Shown: piece after piece, positions 50,766-63,100 of the stretch
How positions within the stretch are numbered: the first letter of the stretch is position 1
How the letters are laid out: every line of letters begins with the position of its first letter
Assembly (NCBI GenBank): GCA_027577595.1
Contig: JANBRJ010000012.1
Location: 124,001-188,000, forward strand
From: Coemansia sp. RSA 487
Lineage: Eukaryota; Kickxellomycota; Kickxellomycetes; Kickxellales; Kickxellaceae
DNA length: 64,000 bases
Direction of reading: 5' to 3'
Notes under the pieces: model-generated
Database searches by the model: none
What the model was told of the DNA's origin: nothing
What the model saw: only the letters and a program-made list of their open reading frames with translations
Made by a program: the position numbers and the translations under genes

Positions 50766-53471
50766 TCACTCGTTATTTGCTGGTACTGAATTGGCGGCAG
50801 CTGGGTTTCCGGCATCAGCGCCAACAAAGTTCTCATCGACATGAGCCGGGTTCGGGGCAGTGACCTCATTTTGTTCGCCAGCAGTGGTTGCAGACCTGAT
50901 CTTATCCTTGTTAAGCCTCTGCGCATCCGAATTGAGCTTGTCGTGGTCGATGCGAGGCGCCGGCTCATTGAGCTTGTTCTCATGCTCCAGCGGATCAAAG
51001 TGCTCTGCCTCTGGTGGGTCATCGTGGTTGGCGGTGATGACCAGAGGCGCACCGCCAATATTCGGAGTGACCAAATGGGTTGGTGTGGGGACGTCAACAT
51101 GGCTGGTGCTGGGCTTGATATTAAGGTCCACGTAGCGCTTGCAGTCGTAGTTCCATGATCCAAGCCACTTGCTGCGCTCGCAGCCCTGGCGCGTCCATGT
51201 TGTACCGTACGCAAGGTGGCTATACTGGAAGTACATGCGGATGGTGATAAGCAGAAGACCAATCATAAGCGCCTGGCGCACACGGCGGCTCATGCGGCGG
51301 GTAAACAGATCGAGTGTGCCGACAAACGACAGAAGCGCAATCCACAGCGCGGGGAGGTAGTGATGTAGGAACAGCTGGCGGCCCATCAGGAAGAACGGGA
51401 CCCAGTGGAGCAGCCATCCGATGGACAGGAACCCGATGCTGTCAAAGTACCGCTCCCGAATTCCCATCAGGCGATCACGCATCCCGCGGCAGTCGCGCAG
51501 GAACAAGACAACCTGCAGTCCCGCAAAAAGAACAACAGTGACAAAGGATAGCCACCACAGGATCGGAGTACCCAGGAGGTAGATGCCACGGTTGCCGCTG
51601 CCCCAGTACGCCATTCCACGACGCATCCAGGGCCACGTGTGTGGGCGGCTCTCGTAAGGGTGGCTCTTTGTCAGCCCGTTGTTGACTCGCCACATAACGG
51701 CGGTTGCCTCCATGACCTTTGCGATAAGACCCGGGCGCTTATACTCTGCCAGGGGAGCACCTGCTGGTATCTTGTCGTTAACGTTGGTTTCAATGCGCCA
51801 CAAAGTCTTTGGGAACTTTGCCGACTTCATGCAAGTGACCTCGACCTGCTCGTGGCCCCACTTGGGGAGCTTCTTGCGGTTAGAGAACAGAGCGCAGTGC
51901 TGGTTGGTGTGGATCAGGCGGAACTTGGAGTGGATCGACATGAGCTTCTTCTTGGACTCGGGCACGCTCGGGTCGCTTTCGAGGATCTGCACGCGCCAGT
52001 GGTCGTTCGAGTCGCCCTTGAATCCTTCCCAGCCATATCCAGTGACTTCGTTCTGGTAGTCGTTTGTGGTCACAGGCGGGCGTTCATTATGCGAGTGCAG
52101 ACGACGGTGTGTTTTCCAGTGGAGCAGCCGCACAATGTCGCCGTCCTTGATCTGCTGCAGTGCAGTGGGGTCCGACGAGTTGGCATACTTTTCCTCGGCG
52201 GAATGAGTGCGGGTGAGCACCCAGTAGTTGTTGTCGTCGCGGAACCCATAGAGTGTTATCTGCTGCTGCTTCGAGCCCGTCTCATAGTTGCTCAGATGCG
52301 AGTGCAAATAGCCGGCATTTGTCGCGTCGTGGCGGATGCGAACGCGCGAGCCATAGTATACATCACGCGGAGTGTGGCCCAGGTTGACGCCATCAAGCGT
52401 GTTCTGGAACTCGGGGCTCATAAACGCGTTTCCGTCGCCGGACTTGTGCAGAACCATAAAGTGGATCTGGAACCAGAATAGATACACGGTGATTGGAACC
52501 ACAATCAGAGCAAAGGCACGCGCCAAAAAATGCTTGACGTATTGTCTAGGCGTAATGTTCAAATCGCCGAGTTTCTCCCAGAGGTCCTTGATCGTCCAGA
52601 TGCCAACGGTGGCTACAAGGAAGAGACCAACCCACTTGCAGCTCAAAGCATTGCCCATATTGATACCAGTAAGTAGCAGGTATGTCCACCACCGGCTGCT
52701 GAACGGGCGGTGTGATTCTGTAAAGAACAGCGACCAGAACATAACTGTCACACCGGTAAAGAAAATAAGCGCAGAGTCCAACAGGATAAGGCGCGACTGG
52801 GTAAGCAGCGCATTCTCAAAGACGACAAGCAGGGCTCCAAGAGCACAGGCATCACCGGCATGACCCAGCGCAGCCAGAGAAATGTATGTGATGGGAACCA
52901 TCGCCAGACCAAGGAAGGCTGGTAGCAGACGCATACCAACGTAGGGCACGCCAGCGGCGACGTAGTCCAGGCCAATCGACTTGAAATCAAAGACGCCGTC
53001 GTAGCCAGAAATCTTTCCTACGGCAGCAAACATCATTTTGGCCAGCGGCGGATGGACGTCGAAGAAATAGGTGCCGTTGATGTACTTTCCAGCAAACTTT
53101 CCGAAATGCACCTCATCAAAGACCACGTTTGCCGGGTTGGAGAGCCTCCAAAGACGCACATACGCAGCGATGATGACAATAATGCCAAGTGTCATCCACT
53201 GGTGCTTGGAGATTCTGAGCCTTGGGCTTCTGTCCACACTTCCAGGGTGCTGGGGCATGGCAGTGTGGCTCACATAGTCAAGATCCTTCTTTTCATAGTT
53301 GTATCCTAGTCCTGCCTCCGACAGGGGAGGTCCATTATCATAGTAGCCGTTATCGTGTGCCACAGGAGTGCTTGTGGAGCTGGTCGAAATTCCCGAGATT
53401 ACAGTTGCATCGTCGTAGACTGCAGAAGCTCCAGGCTGCTTCCTGTAGCGCATGTTCTCTAGGTGCGCCAT
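50766..53471 (-). CDS. Dolichyl-phosphate-mannose protein O-mannosyltransferase (PMT, GT39)
   Basis: 901 residues, one exon. The first lumenal loop has the catalytic acidic motif VVFDEVHFGKFAGKYINGTY followed by FFDVHPPLAKM. Multiple membrane segments flank three MIR repeats at about 325-525 (YYGSRVRIRHD, VRLLHWKTHRRLHSHN, HSKFRLIHTNQHCALFS). PMTs transfer mannose from dolichyl phosphate to Ser/Thr in the ER lumen, essential for fungal cell wall and protein quality control. Wording such as DYVAAGVPYVGMRLLPAF suggests the Pmt1 rather than Pmt2 or Pmt4 branch, but this is not firm. A C-terminal acidic tail of about 120 residues after the last membrane segment is longer than usual. Only one PMT is in the window; partners must lie elsewhere. 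Confidence 0.93.
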   Translation of the reverse strand: MAHLENMRYRKQPGASAVYDDATVISGISTSSTSTPVAHDNGYYDNGPPLSEAGLGYNYEKKDLDYVSHTAMPQHPGSVDRSPRLRISKHQWMTLGIIVIIAAYVRLWRLSNPANVVFDEVHFGKFAGKYINGTYFFDVHPPLAKMMFAAVGKISGYDGVFDFKSIGLDYVAAGVPYVGMRLLPAFLGLAMVPITYISLAALGHAGDACALGALLVVFENALLTQSRLILLDSALIFFTGVTVMFWSLFFTESHRPFSSRWWTYLLLTGINMGNALSCKWVGLFLVATVGIWTIKDLWEKLGDLNITPRQYVKHFLARAFALIVVPITVYLFWFQIHFMVLHKSGDGNAFMSPEFQNTLDGVNLGHTPRDVYYGSRVRIRHDATNAGYLHSHLSNYETGSKQQQITLYGFRDDNNYWVLTRTHSAEEKYANSSDPTALQQIKDGDIVRLLHWKTHRRLHSHNERPPVTTNDYQNEVTGYGWEGFKGDSNDHWRVQILESDPSVPESKKKLMSIHSKFRLIHTNQHCALFSNRKKLPKWGHEQVEVTCMKSAKFPKTLWRIETNVNDKIPAGAPLAEYKRPGLIAKVMEATAVMWRVNNGLTKSHPYESRPHTWPWMRRGMAYWGSGNRGIYLLGTPILWWLSFVTVVLFAGLQVVLFLRDCRGMRDRLMGIRERYFDSIGFLSIGWLLHWVPFFLMGRQLFLHHYLPALWIALLSFVGTLDLFTRRMSRRVRQALMIGLLLITIRMYFQYSHLAYGTTWTRQGCERSKWLGSWNYDCKRYVDLNIKPSTSHVDVPTPTHLVTPNIGGAPLVITANHDDPPEAEHFDPLEHENKLNEPAPRIDHDKLNSDAQRLNKDKIRSATTAGEQNEVTAPNPAHVDENFVGADAGNPAAANSVPANNE

Positions 53472-54135
53472 CTTGGCTCGAATGAGATTGCCAACTTGGG
53501 AGCTAAAGGCAAATCTAAAAGGCTATATAAACAACTCGACTCGTTGAGAAATAAAAGTGATCTGGACAGCCACAAGAAATTGAAAGCGCCAAACACTAAT
53601 TTGAAGACAAGAAAACGCACAATAGTTGAAAAGGGGGAAGGAACAAAAGATGATGTGGGGTAAAGCGGCAGAAAAAAAAAAGAGGAAGAAAAAAAAAGAA
53701 CAAAGCTATCAACAGAGAACGAGAGAATGGACACATTTAAAATGCGAAAGCCAAAAAAAAATCATGAACCATGCCTTGGCAAAGCACACGAAAAGCACTG
53801 AATGATGCGGAACATAGCATCCTTTCGTCGATCACCGAACAAAAATAAATATCCACTAACAATGAAAAGCTCTGCTTACTTGGATATTGTGGTTCCTGTT
53901 GTCCTTGCTGACAGATCTTGAGCAATATCTTTTTCAAAAGCCTTGTATTATTTACTACTGCTCTTGCTCGTAATCATCATTCTCGACGAATCATCTCTGG
54001 CCACAGCACGCCCAGCCTTCTTCGCCAGAAAACATCACTATGCATAAACAAGAACAAGAAACTAGCTTCCAGATAATTTATATGAAACGGGGAAAAAAAG
54101 AATAGACCAGTGCAACGTGCAGAGAAAGTGGCTTC
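53472..54135. other. Intergenic region, PMT / RAMP4-like gene
   Basis: 664 bp upstream of PMT and downstream of the RAMP4-like gene. It is purine-rich on plus, so pyrimidine-rich toward PMT. No gene is seen. Confidence 0.5.
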
Positions 54136-54672
54136 TTAAACAAACTGTGGTTTCGCCTTTACAGCAGGCGCTTCCTCGTGTGAATCGGGACTGACAGCCA
54201 GCAAAACCGAAACAAAGTCATCGTCCTCGGGACCAACAACCGCCTCGCCTTTGTAGTTCTTTGCGTTTTCTCTGTACTTTTCAATCTTTTGCTGGTTCAT
54301 CGCGCGAAGAACTGCCTCGGCAGCTCTTGCCTGCTGCTCGCGCGTAAGCTCGGGCTCTTGCTTGGATGCGCCTTTCTTGTTTGATCTATGACTACTGCTA
54401 GAGCTGCTGCCGTTGTTTCCAAACAGCGGCAAGAATACCTGGTAAAGCGTGCTTCCGAGAACCAGGGTGAGAAGCACAAGCAGAATCTTGCGGCTGCTTG
54501 ATACCAGTATCGGATTACCCTTCCCAAGCCCCTTCTTGCGCAGACGCTCCGCCTCGAGTCTTTGCTCCACCTTGGGATCCAGCGACTTTTTCACATGTCC
54601 ACGCTTGTTAATGTTTTGCGCGTATGTCTCCGAGCGCTTGCGGATGTTGGCTGGCATAGGGGTGTTCGGCAT
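54136..54672 (-). CDS. Extended RAMP4/SERP1 (Ysy6)-like ER membrane protein
   Basis: 178 residues. The N-terminal segment IRKRSETYAQNINKRGHVKK matches the RAMP4/Ysy6 pattern of a basic cytosolic tail with NI-KRG. One membrane segment follows at about 62-84 (ILLVLLTLVLGSTLYQVFLP). RAMP4 proteins are 65-75 residue tail-anchored partners of the Sec61 translocon with almost nothing after the membrane segment. Here two parts are extra: about 30 charged residues before the membrane, and a 90-residue hydrophilic tail after it (Ser run, charged helix around EQQARAAEAVLRAMNQQKIE, then acidic end). The tail would be lumenal. It could be a family expansion, or only a coincidental resemblance at the N-terminus. 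Two nearby start codons exist, at residues 1 and 6; the second matches the RAMP4 start better. Confidence 0.6.
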   Translation of the reverse strand: MPNTPMPANIRKRSETYAQNINKRGHVKKSLDPKVEQRLEAERLRKKGLGKGNPILVSSSRKILLVLLTLVLGSTLYQVFLPLFGNNGSSSSSSHRSNKKGASKQEPELTREQQARAAEAVLRAMNQQKIEKYRENAKNYKGEAVVGPEDDDFVSVLLAVSPDSHEEAPAVKAKPQFV

Positions 54673-54943
54673 GGTTAAAGATAGAGAGGAAGAGATAGCT
54701 AGATAAAGTGATGTGAAAAAGAAAATAAACCAGGTGGGCGAAGAAAAGAAAGAGGGTATGACACTGCATTCTCTGTTTGAGACTTGCTAATGATGGATCG
54801 TGATTTGATCGTAATCAACGCTCTCACTACGAAACACAATGGACGTGGTGGTGTCTGCGCACACCATCTTCTACAATACAACATCAATGTGCTGGGAGAA
54901 AAAATAAGTTGAAAGTAAGAGTCAAGAAAAGGCACAGGCTGGA

Positions 54944-55997
54944 TCAAACATTTTTAAACTCTAAAATAGGTTCGCCAAATTCCGTAATCTCCTCAAAGTT
55001 TGGCCGCAAGTCAAACGTTTTGCTTAGTGCGATCTTGAATATGCGCTGTACGTTGATCGAGCGTAACGACGAGCAGAAAACAAGCGAGGCCCTCATTGCC
55101 CGAGCAACTAACCGCGCTCGCTTTGTGATGACCACCTGTTCTTCTTTGGATGTGAGCTCTTCGTCTGCAAACTGATCGTATTTTGTGCCCACCAGAATTG
55201 GCGCGGCGGTGCTGTTGAATGCGCGTGCTTGCCGGTACCACTGCTCAATCGAGTTTAACGACCGCCGCTGAGTTAGATCAAAGATGAATAGGATTACTGC
55301 AGACTCTGAGCACACTAGCGGAAGCATGCTTAGGAACTCTCGCTCACCGCCGAGATCCCAGATACTGAACCGCACCCGCGTATTCCGCAAATGGACTGAT
55401 TTCTCAAGATAGTTCATGCCTAACGTCTGGACGATGTTTGGGTCGTACTCGCCAAATACGTAGCGGACCATGAGCGTTGTTTTGCCTATCTGCGCATCGC
55501 CCAGCATACCGATTTTGAGGACGATCCTACACACAAATCGAAATGAATGTTGCAGCCACACAGGCAGAAAACAGGAATGATATTTGAGGAGATAATTAAT
55601 CAGCATGCGTTGTCAAAGAAGTGCAAATCAAGAGCACAGGAGGAGAGCTCAACAGACACAGGCACAGACACAGACACTGGATGTTTGTTCATGTCTACTG
55701 TGGACTGAGAGTATGCGCTGGCAGGGCAGTACCATCTCTGTTCGCCATTATCGTCACATTATATCATTGCATTCTCATATTTCCCTCCTGCTCCGTCATT
55801 GAGCTCGTTTACACACTCTGGGACTGAAGCGCCAGATATGGCTATGCTCAAGCCATAAAGACACATGTAGATAGAGCATGTGCCTTGGCTCAAACGGCTG
55901 CCGACGCCAAAACCTGCCATCTTGCATGGGCACTATACACTTACTCATCCTCGACTGCAGAGTCATCGTCTTCGTGTTTGTGCTGGCCGGTCGACAT
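54944..55997 (-). CDS. SPG1: Septation/mitotic-exit GTPase Spg1/Tem1
   Basis: Two exons, 55945-55997 and 54944-55526, with a 418-nt intron (GTAAGTG...TGTGTGTAG); 211 residues. The spliced start reads MSTGQHKHEDDDSAVEDEIV. The P-loop GDAQIGKT is at 27-34. FSIWDLGGEREFLSMLPLVC and GTKYDQF are nearly identical to S. pombe Spg1. The C-terminal SINVQRIFKIALSKTFDLRP and EFGEPILEF also match. Spg1/Tem1 is the switch at the spindle pole body that starts the septation initiation/mitotic exit network, regulated by a two-part GAP (Byr4-Cdc16/Bfa1-Bub2). Unlike most Ras-like GTPases it lacks a C-terminal lipid Cys. It lies in tandem with the RAMP4-like gene. Confidence 0.93.
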
Positions 55998-57103
55998 GTT
56001 CAAGCGAAAAAGAAATAATAATAGCGAGGCGTATGTACAGCTGTGTAATAGAGTAGAGAAGGCAACAAGAACAGAAAAGAGGAGAGTGAGAAAGGAGATG
56101 ATGACATGGTTGCTTGCATCCGGTACCAAGAGACTGGTGTCAGAGAAGCGCTGTATGAGCAAAAGACAGAACTGTATTCTACAAGTCCCAACTGACGAAC
56201 GCCCGGAAATCAACGACGATAATACACTCCTGATGCTTGCATCTGTTGCTGTGTAAAGAGAAATAAAAACGATAGTGAAAGAATACAAACGAGAGAAGGC
56301 GAGAAATAAATGAGCTAAACAACGACTATTTATTTACAAAAAGCTGCACCATCAGCAGATACCACACACCCAGTGCCACTACGTTTTGTTGCGCATGCTC
56401 CAACAGCTTGTTTGTATTGCTATTGTTGTGGGCATCTTACGTCAATGAAATAATGTCAGAAAGGACCCTGGACTCTTACAAGCGTCTTTATTCAGCAACA
56501 ATGACCAGCTTCTGCTCCCCACTGCAAAGATCTTGCACAAAAACAGATGTATAAATAAAGAATAAAAAGAACCAGTGTGCAAATGGCCACGCAATGTCTA
56601 TTTTTCTGACCGCGGTCCATGCTGTCATGTGAAAGCATCAAAAAAAAGTTAAAGCTAAACACATTCAAAAATCATGTCTTTTCGTTTTAATTTGTTTACA
56701 TTTTTATGCACGCAACTGGGTCATGGTCTGCGATTCCTCTCACTGCGCCATTTCATACTGTCAGTGTCGGCCAATTTACCTTCTATAAATAAATACAAAG
56801 ATTTATCCTGTTTCCTCTCTTTCACCTTTTCGACCATCACTTGAATTTGGCACTTTTGCATGCTTTGCTCATGCAATGCTATGCATGTCTATGGCGAGAG
56901 ACGCAATATCACTCGCTATAACAACCGTTCAAAGAATGTCTTTTATTTTGCTTTAAAAAAAGTAAACAAACAACTTTGCAATTTTTTTTTACCAAAACAA
57001 CAACAGAAATCACAACATTACTTGTAATCCTTTTTATTTTTTAGCTGTAAGATGTGGACACAAGCCAATAAAAATAATAGTTTCTAGAGCTGACAACATT
57101 CAT
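55998..57103. other. Gene-free region, SPG1 / INO80
   Basis: 1.1 kb, AT-rich, holding the SPG1 promoter and INO80 3' region. Short open frames are antisense shadows of SPG1 exon 1 or random. No RNA gene was recognised. Confidence 0.5.
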
Positions 57104-60100
57104 CTAAATCGCCACAGTGGCGCTCGTCGCTGTGGTTTCAGCCGGTTCTCCCTCCTTGGGCGTCGACGTTGTGCTTGCCGCGTTAGCACGCATGCGCTTG
57201 CTGTTCGGCTCCGGCGTGTCAGCCCGTGATCCTGCTATGCTGCCGTTGGCACTGGTGTGTTCTCTCTTCACGCCAGCAACAGTTGACCGAGGCTTGCGCT
57301 TCTCGCGTGGAGTTCCTCCGCCACGTCTGCCGCCTCTACCGGAGCCACGCAGCCGCTGCTGACGTTGCTGGCGCTGCTGTCTCTCCTTTTCGATTAGCTG
57401 CTCTTGTATCGCTGTATTAAACACGGAATCGAGCTTGCCTGGAAGAGTACGACTGCTAACAGCACTCATTCCTCCGTCGTGCGCAAGCAGCACCGCATTC
57501 GGGTTGGGCGGAGGCAGCAAGACAACCTTATCCCAGACATCCAGGTTACCGGTCTCCTCCTCCTCCTCATCGCCGCTACTACTATTCTTAAGCTTGTCAA
57601 GCAGCTTCATGTCCAGCATGCCTGGGTACCCGCCACCACCGTATATGTGGTTGGACGTTGCCTGAGCCCGGCGTGCCATTGATAAGCGTACGCTACGCGA
57701 GGTGCTTTCGTCGTCGGTTGTTTCGCCAAGAAGCAGCGACACAATCTCCTTCGAGCTAGGTTCAAAGTTCGACGAGAAGCCCTCTGTAATTGCCGCTCCC
57801 TGTTCATCAGTGCCCTCGGCGCCTGCTTGGCCGGATGCTCCCGCACTTACACCATCGCCGCCAGAAATGACAATTCTATGTATCTCGTCCTTTTGTCTGG
57901 CACGCTGCAGGATCCGCTCCTCGACTGTGCCGCGTGTGATCAGCCGGTACACAACGACCTGCTTGGTCTGGCCCAGCCTGTGAGCACGGTCCATCGCCTG
58001 GCTATCGACCGTAGGGTTCCAATCGCTCTCAAAGAATATGACAGTATCAGCCGCTGTCAGGTTAATACCCAGGCCACCAGCTCGTGTGCTGAGCAAAAAG
58101 ATAAATATATCGTCTCTGGTCTGCCAGTCCATCACCATGTCGCGCCGATCAGATATCTTTGAAGATCCATCCAGCCGCAGATAAGTGTGCTTGCGGTACG
58201 CAAGGTACTCCTCAAACAGATCAATCATCTTTGTCATCTGGAAGTAGAGCAGCACGCGGTGCCCTTCTTGCTTCAGTTGCGTTAAGAGTTTGTCCAGAAC
58301 GGACATTTTGCCAGAGTATCTGATAAGCTTATCCATTGACGGCATCCAAATATCAGTAATCCCTTGGGATCTAAATGGCCGTGTCCAATCGTCCAAGCTC
58401 CTTCTACCACAGGTAATGCGCTTTGACAAGGGGTTCCGCAGCATAAAGTCCTCGTTCTCCGAGGCTGCTGACATATCCCTGACAACAAGATCAACAGGCG
58501 GTGATACCACGGATGGCTTGTACGCAGGCGCGACAAGGCTCATATACGAGGTGCAAAACTCCATTTGCGTGATGGTTGCAAGACCGCTCATATTAGGCGA
58601 GACACTTAGGTTTTGTGGCGCAAAAACATTTGAAAGAGCATGCAGTACGCTTCCAGGCTCTGAATTACACAGCACAGCAGGTGTTTTGTCGGAGCTAGCC
58701 TCGGATTGCAGCATAAAGTTGTACTGGCTGCGAGCGGCAGAGCGAGCCTCTTCTTCGGCTGAATCGTCCAAGAGTTCAGCCAGTGGGCTCGAGAACGCTC
58801 GTACGGCTTGTCCAACAGATGGCGTGCATATACGCAGCAGCCCAAGCAGACCATCTGCTGAGCAATCCTTGGAAATGTTGTGCGGCGTCCACAAACTCAG
58901 TCTATTCAATGCACTCTGGCGCTGTGTTAGCAAATTCGGCGTCACAAGCGAGTCGCGGTATAGCATCTTTGGCAAGGGAAGCGAAACTATGCTGCGTGAC
59001 GCGTAAGCACAGGAGAGCTCATCTCCCTCGCGCAAAAGAGATCCAGCTGTCGGGAATACGCCAAACATAAACGGACTATCAACCTCTGCTCGCTCGAACA
59101 GCTCTGGATGGCTGCACACCTTGCGGAATTGCATCACAAGATTCATTAGGCTCTCGTCCGAATCCTCCTTGCTGCCGTGTCCTGAACCACTCTGCAGCCG
59201 TTCCATCAGCTCTGGGATTGAGATCTTACTCATCAGGCCACGGTACATATCCTTTTGCCGCTTTGTCAAATCGCAAGGAACCAGGTGCTCGATCTTCTCG
59301 CCTAGCTCATGCTGGACATGGCGCTTGTTTCGTCTCAGCATGAATGGCTTGAGGATCATGTGCAGGCGATGGAGCTGGTGCTGATTGAGGTCGGTGCGAT
59401 TCTCAGCATGTGACTCGATGTCGCGCGCAAACCACTCGCTGAATTCCTCATGTGAGTCGAACAATGTAGGCATAATAAAATGCAGCAGCGCCCACAGCTC
59501 CTGCATGCTGTTTTGTATCGGTGTGCCAGTAAGCAAGAGCCTGTTGCGACAGTGGAAGCCAAGCAGCGTTTTCCAACGCGCAGACGAAGAGCTCTTGATT
59601 GCCTGCGCCTCGTCAAGGACCATGTACTGCCACTTGACCCGGTTCAAGTAGGGCTCGTCCGATACAACAAGTTGGTAGGATGTGACTAGCACATGAAACG
59701 CCGAGTCCTTGCGTGAAAGGCTCGTTGGATTCCATAGCGACTTGCGCAAAACCTTGCGGTCCTTTTGAGACCCCCAGTAAGGAAGCACCTTGAACTCTGG
59801 AACAAACCGCGATAGCTCTTGCTGCCAGTTGTGTAGGGTCGATGCGGGGGCCACGACCATAAAGGGACCCCAAATGTTGTGAGTCTCTGCAAGATACGCG
59901 AGCAAGGAAATGGACTGCACCGTCTTTCCAAGACCCATCTCATCTGCTAGAATGCCGTTGATGCCCTGCTCGTATAGATTCGCAAGCCAATTAAGACCCT
60001 TGAGCTGATACTCCTTAAGTTGGCACATAAGCATGCGCGGTTGCGGTATCTCTGTACCAGAAATCAGCTCTGGTTCTTGCAGATCCATCGTGTCAAGCAC

Positions 60101-63100
60101 GCCTGCAACGTTGGCATCCTGCGAGCCATCAAGTTCCTGCTTGCCCCCTTTGTGCTTTCCAGAGGCTCCAGCATGCTGATTGCTTCGGACATCGTCGAAT
60201 TCGCGGGCCTGTGCTTGCTGCTTTGCCAATGCGTTCTGCGCGTTTTTCCGCGCATGTGCTGCAAGCGATGCATCGTCCTCCTCATCAAAATCAATTGAGC
60301 CGAATTTCTTGACTGTGCCAGCGTCGCCCTTCAGCTTTTCGTCGTCAGCAGGATTTGCCCCATCGCCAATCTTGTCGCCAATAAAGTGGCTGTAGAGCTC
60401 GGTCTGCGTAATGAGGAAGTTGAGTTTGCGTGCCTGTCTACGACCTTCGCGCGCCTCTTCCTCTTGCTTCTGGCGCTCAGCCGCTTCCTTTTCAGCCCGC
60501 TTGCGCATCTCTCGCTCTTCTTTCTCGTGGCGCTTCCAGAACATTAGCATCTCACGCATTCCACGCCGTGCGCGCATGATGAGCTCCTTTGGCGGACGCT
60601 GCACTAGGATAGGCTGGTTCGGGTTAAGCTGGCTGGTTCGTGTTGGTGCCGGTCCATATACGCGACGGATCTCGCGCTGGCAGAGCTGTGTCACCCTTCG
60701 CATATTGGCATTGCGCACTTGGACGTTTGCCTGCAGATGGCGGAACGCACGTGGCACATGGTCTACGGCCAAGCGGCTCCAAAGAGCGCTCCGATTGCTA
60801 GCTTCTTGCATCTCCACGCTTTCATGGTAGCCTAGTGGAATTTCCTCGTGAGCTAGCTGAGCAAGCGTTTCGCTAGTAACAGATCCCGGCGTCCCATCAC
60901 GTCCGTAGCCAACATTGTATCCGTTAGGAGAAATAGGCACAGATGGCGTAAAGTAGCCCATAGGCGGCGGCTGCAGATGGCCGTTCGACATGTAAATGGG
61001 CGAGTCCTCTAGGCCATCTGCAAATCCGTTTCTGTGGCGAAAGCTGCGCGCGTGCAGGCCTCCGCTGCCATTAGCTGTAGGGCCGCGCATGTGCTCGTCA
61101 ACTGTCTCATACTCGTCTTCGTGGTACCGATGGCGGTCCTGCGCAAACCTCTCATCGTATTCTCCGCTGCCATTTCTGCCAACACTATCAAAGTATCCGC
61201 GCAGATAGGGTCCGTACCGGTGGACGATATGCTCGTGCATGCGCTGCGACTTGCGTCTGGCACCCTCCTCGTACTTTGCGATCGCGCGTTCAGTGCGCTG
61301 GTGCACATGGTGTATATACGCCTGTACATGCTCATCAACTGTATAGTCGTCGCCAGCCATATTATGCGAATTGGACTCGTCAAACAGTCTGGAATTGGGG
61401 GCAGCAACTTCCTGGTCGCCTGGAGAGCCTCGCGAGTATCTATGTGCACCAAGGCCAGCTGTGCTCTGTTCAAGCGGGATGTCATCCACGTCAATAGCCC
61501 CAGCCTCGTCATCTTCGTCATCATAGATAAACTCGCGGGAAAGCTCAACCTTCTTTGCGTTGCGTGGCCTACGCTGCGGTCTGCGTCTACCAGCACTGGC
61601 TCCATTAGCTGTGTTATCGTCAGTGACCACGTCAGATGCAGTATCATTAGCGGCTGCGGCTGCAATTGCCGCCTTCGCCATGTTAGCACTACGCCTGCCA
61701 CGCCCTCTTTGCGATTGCTTGCGGCGCTTGCTTGCTGGCTTTGGTGATTCCTCGGAAGCCTTACTTGCGATGTCCGCACGGCTGGCCAGCGGGCGGCTAT
61801 CATCGTCATCGTTGTCTGCCATAGGCCTACTAACATCGCGGTAGGGTTGAACATCTTGCGTTTCTGTGTCAGAAATCACCACTTCTTCCTGGCCAACTAG
61901 TCCCGACTGATCATCCCATTGTCCATGGCGCCTTACCAAAGGGGCATCTGGAGAAAACTCGGCCCCATGCATCGGCGCTCCTTGTGGTGGATTAGGAGCG
62001 GCAAGGTGTTGCTCAGGATATGTGTTAGGAGGCGGTGTTCGCAAGTCATACACCTCTTTGCCATCAGGTCCACTATAGTCATATCCACGAGCCATATTGC
62101 CAGGCATTCTTGTGGCTGGTGTGTCTGCATCGCCACCAACAAGCTGCGAAATTGACATTACCCGGTGCTGTGTCTCCTCGTAAGGGTCTGGATAAGCGGC
62201 GTCATTGTAGCCATGCCGGTAATGGTCGGCTGAACCACCGTACGCGTAGGCATATCCGCCCTGCCTGCTGTACTCGTCATAATGGCGACGGTCGCTATAT
62301 CCAGCAACAGGTGTACGGGTGTCACGTGGTGATGTGGAAGCGGCTGCTTCAGACAAGAGCGACGTAATTCCAATCCCTGTAGACTGGCGTGGAATTTCTT
62401 TCTCCCCGGCATAGACCATACGATCTGCGGCAGCCTACAGAAAACAAAGCAAATAAAAAAGAAAGGCGATAGGCGAAATCAAGACAATATTAGCAACACT
62501 CTTGTATCTCTTCTCCCTCCCCATCTGTCTACAGCAAAAAGTGGATAACAGTGGTCAATGATGATGATCAACGGAAAATCATGAAACTTACATATGGATC
62601 CATCGAGTATCGAGAAGTAGAGCCGTATACAGGGGACTCACGCTGGTACACTTGTGAAGAAGAACCATGTGCATTTGGCCGATATTCAGCTTCGGTGGGA
62701 TATATCGCTGGGGCTGGCGAACCTTTATAGGGCGAGTAGACTGGTGGACCAGCGGCGCCATATCTATAAGACTGCTGTCCTGAAACATCGCCAGCAGGAG
62801 CATGCATTGCGTAGTCACGCTCATGAGCCCGTCCGGCTTGTTCGTACGTGCCACGCGAATCTGGTGGTATATCACCCTGACGATAGTCATAATATACACC
62901 CGACGATGACGGCGGCGGTAGTTGTTGCGCAGCATGACCATGGTCTACGACTGGTTCGACGTTAGCTGGATCCTGGCCATATGCCCGGGCAGCGTCGTAG
63001 TCGTAGCGTCGAGAGTAGTACTCGCCAGAGGCGTGTCTGTGCTGCGAATCATACGCATATGGCTGCTGTGGGGTTTGCTGGACATCGCCTCTTGGGTATG

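Noticed and set aside
55885-56256. 123-residue plus frame opposite SPG1 exon 1
   Set aside because: Antisense shadow of the SPG1 first exon and its leader.
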